Shown here piece by piece: positions 53,859 to 63,165 of a DNA stretch of 63,458 bases. Numbering within the stretch: position 1 is the first letter of the stretch; every line of letters starts with the position of its first letter. A program made the position numbers and the translations under genes. Origin of the DNA: Alkalinema sp. FACHB-956 (GTDB lineage: Bacteria > Cyanobacteriota > Cyanobacteriia > Leptolyngbyales > Leptolyngbyaceae); assembly GCF_014697025.1 (NCBI RefSeq), contig NZ_JACJRC010000028.1:1-63458 (forward strand), read 5' to 3'. The notes beneath the pieces were generated by a model. The model was not told the DNA's origin and searched no databases. It saw only the letters and a program-made list of their open reading frames with translations.

Positions 53859-54354
53859 CACACTGATGCCCTAGCTTTTGAGCAAACTGGTCGCCCGATC
53901 GTCACAGCTAATTTCAGGCAGAGTACTGTATACCCATGAATGCCCAGCGATGGATACCCATAGACATTACTCAATGTCAAGACTATCACACCCCTCTCAT
54001 ACAAACTTTAAAAACAAATAGACTACGGACTCAAACTATTCGAATAATTTTCATCCTCTTCCATCCACTGAAAACCCAGTCATCAAAGGGATTAGGAAAA
54101 GTCAGAAAAAAATCCAAAGGTGAAAAAACTGCTATTTCCTAGAAAAATCCCCGCAATTTGGTGGAAAGAGCCTTATATGTTCTGAAAATACCAATTATTC
54201 AGTGGAAATTGGTAACACGATCGGTATAAATACTCCTTTAAACAGGTTAAGTTTTCATATAGAGATTGTATTGATCCCGTTTTTTCATCTATCTTGAAGA
54301 ATAAGCAAGAATTTCCCCAGGTAAAACTTGAGGCAACATAAATGTTTAGTGTTG

Positions 54355-54380
54355 CCATAAGTCATTTATGGTGTTTTTTT
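54355..54380 (+). terminator. Plus-strand terminator hairpin, upstream copy
   Basis: CCATAA (54355-54360) and TTATGG (54366-54371) form a stem with a 5-base loop. A run of seven T follows three bases later. There is no annotated plus-strand gene upstream. Confidence 0.5.
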
Positions 54381-54409
54381 GCTGTGACAAACTGATCTGA
54401 GTATCTGTG

Positions 54410-54434
54410 GGGCACTGAGTGGGTGCCCTTTTTA
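54410..54434 (+). terminator. Plus-strand terminator hairpin, downstream copy
   Basis: GGGCAC (54410-54415) and GTGCCC (54423-54428) form a 6-bp GC-rich stem with a 7-base loop. TTTTTATTTT follows directly. It is 30 bases after the first hairpin and in the same direction. Confidence 0.6.
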
Positions 54435-54498
54435 TTTTGCCTCTCTTTCCCCCATGCTGTAGAGTCCAGTGATACAATTTTATATTTTCTGTAGAAAA

Positions 54499-55491
54499 TC
54501 ACCCTCCAATTTGGGACATGGTTCGGGTATACAGTCCTGTCGTTCCCGATTCCCGTAGCTTGTAGTTAATTTCTGGCTTGAGATCAAGCAAGGCTTTAAC
54601 CTGTTCTCGCAGGTGCTCGATTTCAATCCCTTGGCGCAGTTGACTCCGCAAATCAATCTGCCCCATTTCATTCAGCAAGCAAGGACGCAGCCACCCATCC
54701 GCCGAGAGGCGCATCCGGTTACACCGATCGCAAAAGCATTCGGACATCTGACTGATAAAACCTACAGTTCCCTTGGCTCCGGGAATTTGGAAGATGTCGG
54801 CGGGGCCATTACCGCGCACCTGGCCCGTGGCTAATCCCCAACGATCGCGAATCCGTTGCCGCAAGTCCTCAGAGTTGATCCAGCCCCGATCGTGGAACAA
54901 ATCATGGTTACCGATCGGCATAAATTCAATAAACCGCACATGCCAGTCCCGATCGATCGTTAAGGCGGCCAAATCTAGAATTTCGTGATCATTCACACCG
55001 GGTATCACCACCACATTGAGCTTGAGGGGATTAAAGCCCACACGATAGGCGGCTTGGATGCCATCCCAGACCGCAGACCAGCGCGATGGCCCCCGGTTGC
55101 CAATAATGCGATCGAAAATGTCCGGCTCCAAGGAATCCAGACTGATATTGAGCCGTCGCAATCCAGCATCATATAAATCCTGGGCTTTTGCCGCCAGGAG
55201 AAACCCATTGGTGGTCATGGACAAGTCCTGGGTTTCCGGCCATTGGGCGATCGATCGGACTAGCTCCACGACCTGTGGATGAATCAGCGGCTCACCCCCC
55301 GTCAAGCGAAACCGCGTAAACCCTAGGGGGAGAAAAACCCCGCGCAACAGGATGAGCAATTCCGCTGGAGTGAGGAGCTGAGGTGAGGGCGCGTACTGAA
55401 TATCTGCGTCCTCTGGCATACAGTAGGTACAGCGAAAGTTGCACCGATCGACAAGACTAATCCGCAGATAATCGATCCGATTCATAACCAT
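54499..55491 (-). CDS. moaA: GTP 3',8-cyclase MoaA
   Basis: A 330-residue radical-SAM enzyme that starts molybdenum cofactor synthesis from GTP. The N-terminal SAM cluster is [21 protein letters not shown] follows. The second 4Fe-4S cluster that binds GTP is in [15 protein letters not shown] plus a later Cys (LRPCLLNE). The C-terminus ends in the functionally required Gly-Gly (SQIGG). It is divergent from the amidase gene with a 118-base spacer. No other moa gene is present in the window. Confidence 0.95.
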   Translation of the reverse strand: MVMNRIDYLRISLVDRCNFRCTYCMPEDADIQYAPSPQLLTPAELLILLRGVFLPLGFTRFRLTGGEPLIHPQVVELVRSIAQWPETQDLSMTTNGFLLAAKAQDLYDAGLRRLNISLDSLEPDIFDRIIGNRGPSRWSAVWDGIQAAYRVGFNPLKLNVVVIPGVNDHEILDLAALTIDRDWHVRFIEFMPIGNHDLFHDRGWINSEDLRQRIRDRWGLATGQVRGNGPADIFQIPGAKGTVGFISQMSECFCDRCNRMRLSADGWLRPCLLNEMGQIDLRSQLRQGIEIEHLREQVKALLDLKPEINYKLRESGTTGLYTRTMSQIGG

Positions 55492-55609
55492 CCCAGGCCA
55501 AGCGACTCTGTGCCAATTGTTAAACTTGATCTCACCTTAACGCTAAGCTGTGGCATCTTGCTTAGATTAAACATCAACCTCGTTCTCCCTTGGCTGCTCG
55601 ATCGCGTCT

Positions 55610-57022
55610 ATGAATCCTACTGACTTAGCCTTCACTTCTGCGCTGGAACAAGCTCGGTTAATTCGAGAAAAGGTCATCTCCCCCCTGGAACTGACCCAAC
55701 TCTATCTCGATCGCATTGAACGGTTAGATCCCCAACTGGGGGCTTTTTTCCATGTAGCGGCGGAACAAGCCTTGCAGGATGCCCAGGCCAAAACCGAACA
55801 GATCACCCAGTGCAGCGCCGATTTACCGCCCTTTTTCGGCGTCCCCACCGGCATTAAGGATCTCAATTCCGTGAAAGATATGCCCTGTTGCTACGGCGTC
55901 AGACTGTTGCGCAACCGCATCGCCGCCCAGGATGATTTGGTGACGACCAAGATGAAGCAAGCCGGGTTTGTGATTCTGGGGAAAACCTCCACATCCCAAC
56001 TGGGTGCACTGCCCTACGTGGAACCGCCGGGTTTCGCACCCACCCGTACCCCCTGGAATTTGGCTTACTCCGCCGGGGGATCGAGTGGGGGCGCGGGGGC
56101 AGCCGTAGCAGCGGGGCTCTGTGCCGTGGCACCGGGAACCGATGGCGGGGGATCAGTGCGAATTCCAGCGGCCTGTTGCGGATTAGTGGGCCTCAAGCCG
56201 TCGCGGGGGCGCGTCTCCTGTGCGCCGGTGGATGAGTATTTTAGTGGTTGCGTGGTCAGTGGCACCCTGGCCCGATCGGTGGCGGATGCAGCCGCATTAC
56301 TAGACGTGTTGGCAGGCTATGAAGTCGGCGATCCCTATTGGTTGCCCAATCCCAACACCAGTTTTCTGGAAGCGACCCAGCACGACCCCGGAAAACTGCG
56401 CATTGGCTTTGCCACCCAGATCCCCCCCCTGGGAGACGCCTCAGCGGATTGCCGAGAGGCGGTGTTAAAAACTGCCCATCTGTTGGAGTCGATCGGCCAT
56501 ACTGTCGAACCGATGGAGTTCGGAGCGTTTGAATTTGGTGAGATGATTGAGCCCTTTCGTTTGGTGTGGCAAATCCATAGCGATGTGGGCATTCCAGGCA
56601 TTTTTCTGGAAAAGGTGAACCGAGATCTTTGGTTCAAAGCTCAATTCTTCCGGGCAGGCAAGTATATTCAAGTGCGGCAACGGTTGTATGCGTTTGCACG
56701 GCGAGTCGTCCAGGTCTGTCAACCCTATGATCTGGTGGTGTTACCAACATTGATGTATCCCGACTTACAGGTAGGGGCTTGGAAACGACTGAGTGCCCAG
56801 CAAATCCTGCAAAAGGTGATCCATTGGATTGCCCCTTGTCCAGCCTTTAATGTCAGTGGGCAACCCGCGATCGCGCTACCCATGGGATTTACTCCAGCGG
56901 GAATTCCGGTGAGTGTACAACTCGTCGGTCGCCCAGCGGCTGAATCTAGCTTAATTGCCGTAGCAAGACAACTAGAAGCGATCGTAGATTGGCAACAACA
57001 GCGTCCAACGATCGCACTCTAA
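55610..57022 (+). CDS. Amidase-signature family hydrolase
   Basis: A 470-residue amidase with the Ser-cisSer-Lys triad: Lys83 in GIKDLNS, Ser158 in AGGSSGGAGAAVAAG and Ser182 in DGGGSVRIPAACCG. The Gly/Ser-rich signature (about 155-190) is complete. The C-terminal part has PAFNVSGQPAIALPMGFTPAGIPVSVQLVG, as in GatA-like and bacterial amidases. It lacks the features needed to call GatA, and gatB/gatC are absent. The substrate is unknown. It faces moaA across a short spacer, and a 20-bp duplication starts at its last codons. Confidence 0.92.
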   Translation: MNPTDLAFTSALEQARLIREKVISPLELTQLYLDRIERLDPQLGAFFHVAAEQALQDAQAKTEQITQCSADLPPFFGVPTGIKDLNSVKDMPCCYGVRLLRNRIAAQDDLVTTKMKQAGFVILGKTSTSQLGALPYVEPPGFAPTRTPWNLAYSAGGSSGGAGAAVAAGLCAVAPGTDGGGSVRIPAACCGLVGLKPSRGRVSCAPVDEYFSGCVVSGTLARSVADAAALLDVLAGYEVGDPYWLPNPNTSFLEATQHDPGKLRIGFATQIPPLGDASADCREAVLKTAHLLESIGHTVEPMEFGAFEFGEMIEPFRLVWQIHSDVGIPGIFLEKVNRDLWFKAQFFRAGKYIQVRQRLYAFARRVVQVCQPYDLVVLPTLMYPDLQVGAWKRLSAQQILQKVIHWIAPCPAFNVSGQPAIALPMGFTPAGIPVSVQLVGRPAAESSLIAVARQLEAIVDWQQQRPTIAL

Positions 57023-57055
57023 AGGTTCCAGTCAAACTCTAAAGGTTCCAGTCAA
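57016..57055. repeat. Tandem repeat, 2 x 20 bp, over the amidase stop codon
   Basis: actctaaaggttccagtcaa is repeated exactly at 57016-57035 and 57036-57055. The first copy contains the last sense codons and the TAA stop (57020-57022) of the amidase gene; the second lies in the spacer. Confidence 0.92.
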
Positions 57056-57673
57056 TAGGACCTAGACCCATTTGAAAAAGGTTCTATGAATACGAGATCG
57101 CAACAGTGGATGACTCAGAATCTTAAGATTGCTTATTTTTAGAACTGAAGTCGATTCAAGGATGTCCGTTATATTTTTAAAAACGCATCTACTTCCTTTT
57201 GAAGGACGCATCTACGATCGCATGAGAGCAATTAATTCTGTAGAAGCACAGGGACTTGATCATCAGACTCAACTCCAAGCGTGTCTCAATTCATCCAGTG
57301 GAAACGGCCAATGAGGAATCCAGCAACATAAAGCATGGATTGCCACACTGACCCCAAAGATTCACGAATGAACCATAGATAAGAAAACTTGAATTCAACA
57401 CCACCTGAATGAAGGAGGAATTAAAGAACTAAATGGTAATTAACGATCGATAAAACTGTCCGTATCAAAAGCTTCAATACACCCAAAATTCAATCCACAG
57501 AAGCCCCAAACATCTCTCCGAAGACAGAAAGAATTCCACCAATTAGCAGTCGTTAGTGATGAATTTGCCTAGGGTTATAGTGTAGAAGCGATAGGGGCTT
57601 TTATACTAGGCAAACAGATTAACCAGCAATCAACTGGTGATCAGTTGCTTCGTGATAGGCTAGGGTATTGATT
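57056..57673. other. Spacer upstream of the pseudo-cyclase gene
   Basis: About 620 bases with no convincing gene. A 61-codon ORF (57129-57314) needs a TTG start and has no family features. A short inverted repeat (GCAATCAACTG...ATCAGTTGC) near 57630-57652 lies just upstream of the next gene and may be regulatory. Confidence 0.45.
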
Positions 57674-59917
57674 ATGGTATTAGCGACAATATTGCTAATT
57701 GGTTCATCAATGAAATTTTTCCGCGCTCTCAGTATCAAATCCAAGCTCATTGTAATGTTACTGATTGTCAGCGGGTGTTCCATTGGAATTACTGCATTTC
57801 TAGGATATCAAAGTGGTCGCGTCAATCTAACCAATCGTATCTTCAACCAACTCACTAGCCTCCGCGCATCCAAAGGCTATCAGATTGAGTCCTACCTCAG
57901 AACCCTGCGCTCCCATACCCAAGCCCTCAGTGCCGACTTAACTGTGATTGAAGCCCTGCAGCAATTCGATCGCGCCTACCAACAACTGGAACAAGCCCCC
58001 ATCAGCCCAAAGGCACAACAGGAATTACGCCAATACTACAGCCGGGAATTCCTCCCCCGCCTCGCCAAAACGGAGCAAGGCACCCCCGTTCTCTCCGCCT
58101 ACCTGCCGCCCAATCCCGCCGCCCAATATTTGCAGTATCACTACATTGCTAGCAATCGCAATCCCGTTGGCCAAAAACATCGTCTCGATACAGCCCCCGA
58201 TGGCAGTGAATACAGCCGACTCCATAGCAAATATCACCCAATGTTTCGAGAAATTATTGAAAAATTTGGTTATTACGATCTATTTTTAATTAACCCATCG
58301 GGCAAAATTGTCTACACCGTTTACAAAGAAACCGACTTTAGCAGTGACCTAACCCAAGGAGCCTACAGCGAAACTAATTTGGCGCGGTTAGTCGCCACGG
58401 TGCGACAGGCCAAACAGAAAAACTACGCCCACATTATTGATTTTGCGGCCTATGCACCATCCTACGGAGCTGCTGCCGCCTTCATTGCCGTTCCCATCTT
58501 CAAGACAACCCAGCACAGTAGCGATCGGGATAGTGGCACTAGCAACAATGTGAATCCGGAAGGCTCCAATCAAGACATCAGCCAGTTATTTGCCGCAGAA
58601 TTTCTGGGGGTCTTAGCCGTACAAATTCCCGTCAACGAAATCAACAGCGTCATGACCGGCAATCACAACTGGCAGCAGGATGGCCTAGGAAAAACTGGAG
58701 AGACCTATTTAGTCGGGGCCGATCGATTGATGCGATCACAGTCTCGCTTTCTCGTCGAAGATAGTGCCGGATACCTCAAGAAGCTTCAGGAGCTAGGTGC
58801 TTCTCCCACAACGCTCAAACGGATTGAAGCCTATAAAAGCACAATTCTAGAGCAAAGGGTCGATACCCGAGCCGTGAACGCAGCGCTGTATGGTAAGCAG
58901 GGTACAGAAATCATTCAAGATTACCGCGATGTTGCAGTGCTGAGTTCCTATGCTCCTTTGCGAATTGAAGGCTTGAATTGGGTCATTCTTTCGGAAATGG
59001 ATTTAACAGAAGCCTATGAACCCATTTCTTCCTTTGCCTATCAAGTCCTCATTTCAGCAACTTTATTAATGTTGCTACTAACGTTATTAGCAATGGCGAT
59101 CGCTAATTGGTTTATTCGTCCAATTCAGCGATTGATTAACTATGCCGCTACGATCGAATCCGGTGAGATTGACGCCGTGGCGGAGATTCATTCCCGGGAT
59201 GAGTTTGGTCATTTAGCCCAGTCATTTAATGCAATGGTGCACAGTCTACGGGTGCAAACCCAATTAGTAGCGCAAAAAAGTCAAGAAAATGAACAACTGC
59301 TTCTCAGTCTGTTTCCCGATGCGATCGCGCGGCGACTCAAAAAGGGAGAGAAAGACATTGCAGAACAAATTCCCAATGTTGTTGTTGTTTTTGCAGAATT
59401 GACCGGGTTTGTGCAACTCACCGCCAATCTCACCACCCAAGAAAGCGTGACCTTGTTAAACGAGTTGGTCGAAGCTTTTGATAATGTTGGCGATCGCTAT
59501 GGCATGGAAAAAATAAAAACCATGGGATATAGTTATCTCTCCGTCTGTGGCCTGTCCAATGCCTACCTAGATCACGATAAACGGGCGATTGACTTTGCCT
59601 TAGAAATGTTGACGATCCTAAGACGAGCCCAGGTAGACCATGGACTCATGCTGAATGTACGCATTGGGATTAATGCGGGGGATGTGGTGGCAGGAATTGT
59701 GGGTAAACATCGCTTCATCTACGACGTTTGGGGCGACACAATTAATATTGCCAGTACCTTGCGATCGGCCTGTCCCGCTGGGGCAATGCTCGTGGCTCCC
59801 GCGATTTACGAGCGACTCAAAGATCTCTACGCCTTTGAACCCGCAGAACTCGTCGAACTGGCCCACAATCAACACTTAGTGGCGTGGCGACTCAAACATC
59901 CCGCCGCCGTCGGATAA
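57674..59917 (+). CDS. Membrane receptor with a degenerate class III cyclase domain
   Basis: A 747-residue protein from the ATG at 57674; TTG 57668 and ATG 57713 are alternatives, the last giving a typical MKFFRALSIKSKL start. Order: TM helix (about 30-50); a long extracytoplasmic Cache-like sensor (about 55-450); TM helix (about 460-482); HAMP (about 483-540, RPIQRLINYAATIESGEID); a cyclase-like domain (about 555-740). Key residues are lost: FAD is FAE (Glu575), KxxGD is KTMGY (Tyr619), and the transition-state Arg is Thr695 after NIAS. Lys of EKIKT and Asn691 remain. Cyclisation is therefore unlikely; it may bind nucleotide or dimerise with another cyclase. The next gene encodes a channel with a CNB domain. 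Confidence 0.88.
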   Translation: MVLATILLIGSSMKFFRALSIKSKLIVMLLIVSGCSIGITAFLGYQSGRVNLTNRIFNQLTSLRASKGYQIESYLRTLRSHTQALSADLTVIEALQQFDRAYQQLEQAPISPKAQQELRQYYSREFLPRLAKTEQGTPVLSAYLPPNPAAQYLQYHYIASNRNPVGQKHRLDTAPDGSEYSRLHSKYHPMFREIIEKFGYYDLFLINPSGKIVYTVYKETDFSSDLTQGAYSETNLARLVATVRQAKQKNYAHIIDFAAYAPSYGAAAAFIAVPIFKTTQHSSDRDSGTSNNVNPEGSNQDISQLFAAEFLGVLAVQIPVNEINSVMTGNHNWQQDGLGKTGETYLVGADRLMRSQSRFLVEDSAGYLKKLQELGASPTTLKRIEAYKSTILEQRVDTRAVNAALYGKQGTEIIQDYRDVAVLSSYAPLRIEGLNWVILSEMDLTEAYEPISSFAYQVLISATLLMLLLTLLAMAIANWFIRPIQRLINYAATIESGEIDAVAEIHSRDEFGHLAQSFNAMVHSLRVQTQLVAQKSQENEQLLLSLFPDAIARRLKKGEKDIAEQIPNVVVVFAELTGFVQLTANLTTQESVTLLNELVEAFDNVGDRYGMEKIKTMGYSYLSVCGLSNAYLDHDKRAIDFALEMLTILRRAQVDHGLMLNVRIGINAGDVVAGIVGKHRFIYDVWGDTINIASTLRSACPAGAMLVAPAIYERLKDLYAFEPAELVELAHNQHLVAWRLKHPAAVG

Positions 59918-59966
59918 TTCCACTACGATCGCGCAGCCTCCAGATCTGATTCACGCTTGCTTGTTG

Positions 59967-60002
59967 ACCCAATTACTCGACTTAACCCAATTACTCGACG
60001 AC
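59967..60002. repeat. Tandem repeat, 2 x 18 bp
   Basis: acccaattactcgactta (59967-59984) is followed by acccaattactcgacgac (59985-60002). It lies in the spacer between the pseudo-cyclase and the channel genes. Confidence 0.88.
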
Positions 60003-60071
60003 AACACTGATTGATCACGTTCTCTTACACAGACTCACCTTCCCGGTTTTCTTTTGTCCTCAAGAATCAAT

Positions 60072-61511
60072 ATGCAATTCGTTCCTGATTCGGTTTTGCT
60101 TTGGTCGTTAGCCTTGGTCATCGGCTTTCCTTGCTTAGTGATTCTGCTGGGGGAAGCAATCCAGCGCCAATCGCGACGCCGCCCCGAATTAACCAAAACC
60201 TTGGAAATTTTCCGTAATATTGTTTTACCCATCCTCGCAGGACTGTTATTTACCGAGCATGTTTTGCGGTGGAATCCGGACGATCGTCACTTTAAGATTT
60301 TAGCGACCTTGTTCTGGATTGCAATATTACATGGTTCCTTGTCGTTACTGAACGCGCTGTTGTTTGAAAAGGCCAGCGAAAATACTTGGCGATCGCGGGT
60401 TCCCAAGCTTCTGATCGACCTCTCCCGCTTGGTGTTAATTGTGGTAGGGGCTGCCTTTGTATCAGCAGTCGTGTGGAATGCTGATTTGGCCGGGGTCGCA
60501 ACGGCGCTGGGGGTCAGTTCGATCGTCCTAGGCTTGGCGTTGCAGGATACCTTAGGCAGCATCATGTCTGGAATTGCCCTGCTCTTTGAACGGCCCTTTG
60601 CCGTGGGCAATTGGTTGCGGGTGGGCGATGTGGTTGGTCAGGTGTTGGATATGAATTGGCGATCGGTGCGGTTGTTGACGCTGGAGGGGCATTTGATTGT
60701 CATTCCCCATCGCTTGATTAGCAATGAAGTCATCCGCAACTACAGCCAGCCTCAAGAACTCCATGCCGAACGGATACAAATTGGCTTTTCCTATAACGAT
60801 CCGCCCAATCAAGTCATTCAAGCCCTCCAGGAACTTGCGATTTCCACCCCCGGCATCTTGAGCCACCCTGCACCCCAAGTCTTTACGCTCCAGTACGCAG
60901 ACTCCGCAATTACCTATGAAATTAAGTTCTACATTGCAGACTATGGAGCAGTGGAAAGCATTCGCAGTCAATTAATGACCCGTCTTTGGTACATTGCCCA
61001 ACGTAATCAGTTTTCCATTCCCTTTCCCATTCGCACACTGTATCACTACCATGGCCCCACAACGACTCAGCAGGCCGATCGACGTAAATTGGACGATCGC
61101 TTACAAAAGATTCCACCCTATATTCCCCTAGAACGCCCCGCAACGGGCCTCGAGGCCGGAATACGATTGCAACATTTTGGCCGAGGTGAACGAGTGATTG
61201 TCCAAGGGAAAATGAGTGATCACTTGTACATCATTGTCTCTGGTCAAAGCTGCATGACTTATACCGATGGTCAAGGACAGGAGCATGAGGTGATGTTGCT
61301 GCACCCTGGGGACTTTTTTGGGGTGATGGCATTGTTTTCAGATGAGATGAGTCCAGTCACGATCGCGGCGTTAAGTGATTTGGAGGTGATGGCTTTGACA
61401 TTGGCCATGGTGAATCAGATGATCGATCGGCAGCCCAGTTTTGCCCGAGAAATTGCCCAAGTCCAAGATATTCAGCAACGAGCCTTAGATGCCATGCGAC
61501 GAGAACGATAG
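60072..61511 (+). CDS. MscS-type channel with C-terminal cyclic-nucleotide-binding-like domain
   Basis: A 479-residue membrane protein from the ATG at 60072; a TTG at 60054 is less likely. It has about four N-terminal helices, the MscS pore helix and beta domain (ALGVSSIVLGLALQDTLGSIMSGIALLFERPFA in part, then GNWLRVGDVVGQV), and a C-terminal CNB-fold domain (about 365-465). This is the layout of the bacterial cyclic-nucleotide-gated (bCNG) group. The phosphate-binding cassette reads PGDFFGVMALFSDEMSPVTI. The Glu of FGE is Val, and the Arg-Ser/Thr pair is Ser-Pro. Canonical cyclic-nucleotide binding is therefore doubtful. It follows the pseudo-cyclase in the same direction by 154 bases. Confidence 0.9.
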   Translation: MQFVPDSVLLWSLALVIGFPCLVILLGEAIQRQSRRRPELTKTLEIFRNIVLPILAGLLFTEHVLRWNPDDRHFKILATLFWIAILHGSLSLLNALLFEKASENTWRSRVPKLLIDLSRLVLIVVGAAFVSAVVWNADLAGVATALGVSSIVLGLALQDTLGSIMSGIALLFERPFAVGNWLRVGDVVGQVLDMNWRSVRLLTLEGHLIVIPHRLISNEVIRNYSQPQELHAERIQIGFSYNDPPNQVIQALQELAISTPGILSHPAPQVFTLQYADSAITYEIKFYIADYGAVESIRSQLMTRLWYIAQRNQFSIPFPIRTLYHYHGPTTTQQADRRKLDDRLQKIPPYIPLERPATGLEAGIRLQHFGRGERVIVQGKMSDHLYIIVSGQSCMTYTDGQGQEHEVMLLHPGDFFGVMALFSDEMSPVTIAALSDLEVMALTLAMVNQMIDRQPSFAREIAQVQDIQQRALDAMRRER

Positions 61512-61560
61512 ATCTCCCTGAGCCACAGATCTCCCTGGGCCACAGATCTCCCCAGGCCAC
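61510..61560. repeat. Tandem repeat, 3 x 17 bp, starting at the channel stop codon
   Basis: Units of agatctccctgggccac lie at 61510-61526, 61527-61543 and 61544-61560, with one to three differences. The first unit starts inside the TAG stop codon (61509-61511) of the channel gene. Confidence 0.9.
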
Positions 61561-61671
61561 TACGGTAGATTCCCTGGAATCGATGCCCTCTAAGCCAAAG
61601 ATTCGCCTAAGATAGGAACGATCGCCCCTCCGCGATCGACCTGTTCCTTTGCGCTAGAGTACCGATCTGCC

Positions 61672-63087
61672 GTGGTTTCTCCGTCCTCCCGCCCTAATCC
61701 CCAAGACACCCACCTCAACCGTGCCCGTGCTAGTCTCCGGCAAACCGTTGTCACCTATTCCCAGCATCTGCGATCGGCCAAAAAGCGCATTCCTAATCCG
61801 GGACTGGAAGTGCAGTTGGAAAAAGAACTGGCCCAACTGACTACCACGCTCAACAAGATTGACAATTACGTCGTGCGGATTGCGGTCTTTGGCCTAGTTA
61901 GTCGCGGCAAGTCAGCGGTCCTCAATGCACTCCTCGGCGAAAAAGTCCTGGAAACCGGGCCGATTAATGGCGTGACCCAAAAGCCTCGGGTGATTGAATG
62001 GACGCCCAAAGGTGGCTTTGTGCCCACGGAAAGTGCCTTGACCGCCCAGAATACCAGCAAGGTGCAAATTGAACTGATCGATACGCCTGGGTTAGATGAG
62101 GTGGATGGTCAAACCCGCGCAGAGATGGCTCGGGATGTATCCCAACAGGTGGATTTAATTCTTTTTATCATTGCTGGAGATATTACCCGCACCGAATTCA
62201 AAGCACTCTGCGATTTGCGCAAGGCTCAAAAACCGTTGCTGTTAGTGTTTAACAAAATTGATCTCTACCCCGATCGTCACCGTGAGGAAATCTATGAAAG
62301 CTTGTTAAGCATGGAGGGGTATGTGGGGGAGAGCCAACCATTGCGGCAGTTGCTATCTCAAGATGAAATTGTTCTGATTGCCGCCGATCCGGCTCCCATG
62401 CAAGTTCGGGTTGAGCACACCGACGGTAGCGTGAGCTATGAATGGGAAAAGTTGCCACCCCAAATTGATGAATTGAAAATCAAAATTCTGACCCTGCTCA
62501 ATCGCGAGGGGCGATCGCTCTTGGCGTTGAATGCCCTCACCCAAGCACGGGATGCCGAACTCCGCATGGCCGAACGAATTGTCAGCGCCCGCAATGCCGA
62601 AGCGGAGTCATTAATTTGGAAATTTACAAGGTATAAGGCGATCGCGGTGGCAGCTAACCCAGTTCCACTGCTGGACTGGTTGGGTGGCACGGTTGCAGAT
62701 TTGATGTTGATCCGGGAATTAGCCAACCTATATGGGTTTCCCCTCACCCGCTATGAAGCAGGCAAATTATTGACGACGATCGTGGCAAGTTCCGGCGGTA
62801 TGTTGTTGAGTGAAATTTGCAGTGGCATTTTTCTGGGTGCGGGTAAAACGGTCAGTGCCATCACTGCTGCTGAAAACCCGCCGGGACTCGGAGCCTATGC
62901 GGGGGTTGCCGTTGCCCAAGCAGGGATTGCAGGCTACGGAGCCTACGCCGTTGGACGGGCAGCCCAAGCCTATTTAGAACGGGGTTGTACTTGGGGCGAT
63001 CGGGGAGCCAGTACGGTGATTCAAGAAATTCTCAATCAGGTGGAACCCAATACGATTATTTGGCGTATTCGCCAGGAATTAATGTAG
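61672..63087 (+). CDS. Era-like GTPase with DUF697 domain
   Basis: A 471-residue GTPase. After a helical N-terminus (about 1-65) the G domain has G1 GLVSRGKS (74-81), switch Thr around TQKPRV, G3 DTPGLDE and G4 NKIDLYP. The C-terminal DUF697 domain (about 310-460) has a run of hydrophobic helices beginning AVAANPVPLLDWLGGTVADL and containing Gly/Ala-rich segments that could insert in or lie on the membrane. This fusion is common in cyanobacteria and in YcjF-like proteins of unknown function. The start is GTG at 61672; no ATG fits upstream. It stands alone after the channel gene. Confidence 0.88.
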   Translation: MVSPSSRPNPQDTHLNRARASLRQTVVTYSQHLRSAKKRIPNPGLEVQLEKELAQLTTTLNKIDNYVVRIAVFGLVSRGKSAVLNALLGEKVLETGPINGVTQKPRVIEWTPKGGFVPTESALTAQNTSKVQIELIDTPGLDEVDGQTRAEMARDVSQQVDLILFIIAGDITRTEFKALCDLRKAQKPLLLVFNKIDLYPDRHREEIYESLLSMEGYVGESQPLRQLLSQDEIVLIAADPAPMQVRVEHTDGSVSYEWEKLPPQIDELKIKILTLLNREGRSLLALNALTQARDAELRMAERIVSARNAEAESLIWKFTRYKAIAVAANPVPLLDWLGGTVADLMLIRELANLYGFPLTRYEAGKLLTTIVASSGGMLLSEICSGIFLGAGKTVSAITAAENPPGLGAYAGVAVAQAGIAGYGAYAVGRAAQAYLERGCTWGDRGASTVIQEILNQVEPNTIIWRIRQELM

Positions 63088-63165
63088 ATATACTCGATAG
63101 CAATCCAAAACACAGCTTCTAGAGCATTTGATACTGTATACAGAACAATGATCGATTACTCGATT

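Larger units (their letters stand above)
53594..54498. other. AT-rich spacer between chlM and moaA
   Basis: About 900 bases without a convincing gene. Features: Cys/Arg-rich chance ORFs; three 13-bp near-repeats of tttttttgagaaa at 53824-53858; and two plus-strand terminator hairpins at 54355 and 54410. Plus-strand termination without an assigned plus-strand gene may mark an unrecognised RNA. Confidence 0.5.

Noticed and set aside
57129-57314. 61-codon ORF before the pseudo-cyclase gene
   Set aside because: It needs a TTG start, lacks a ribosome-binding site and shows no recognisable features.
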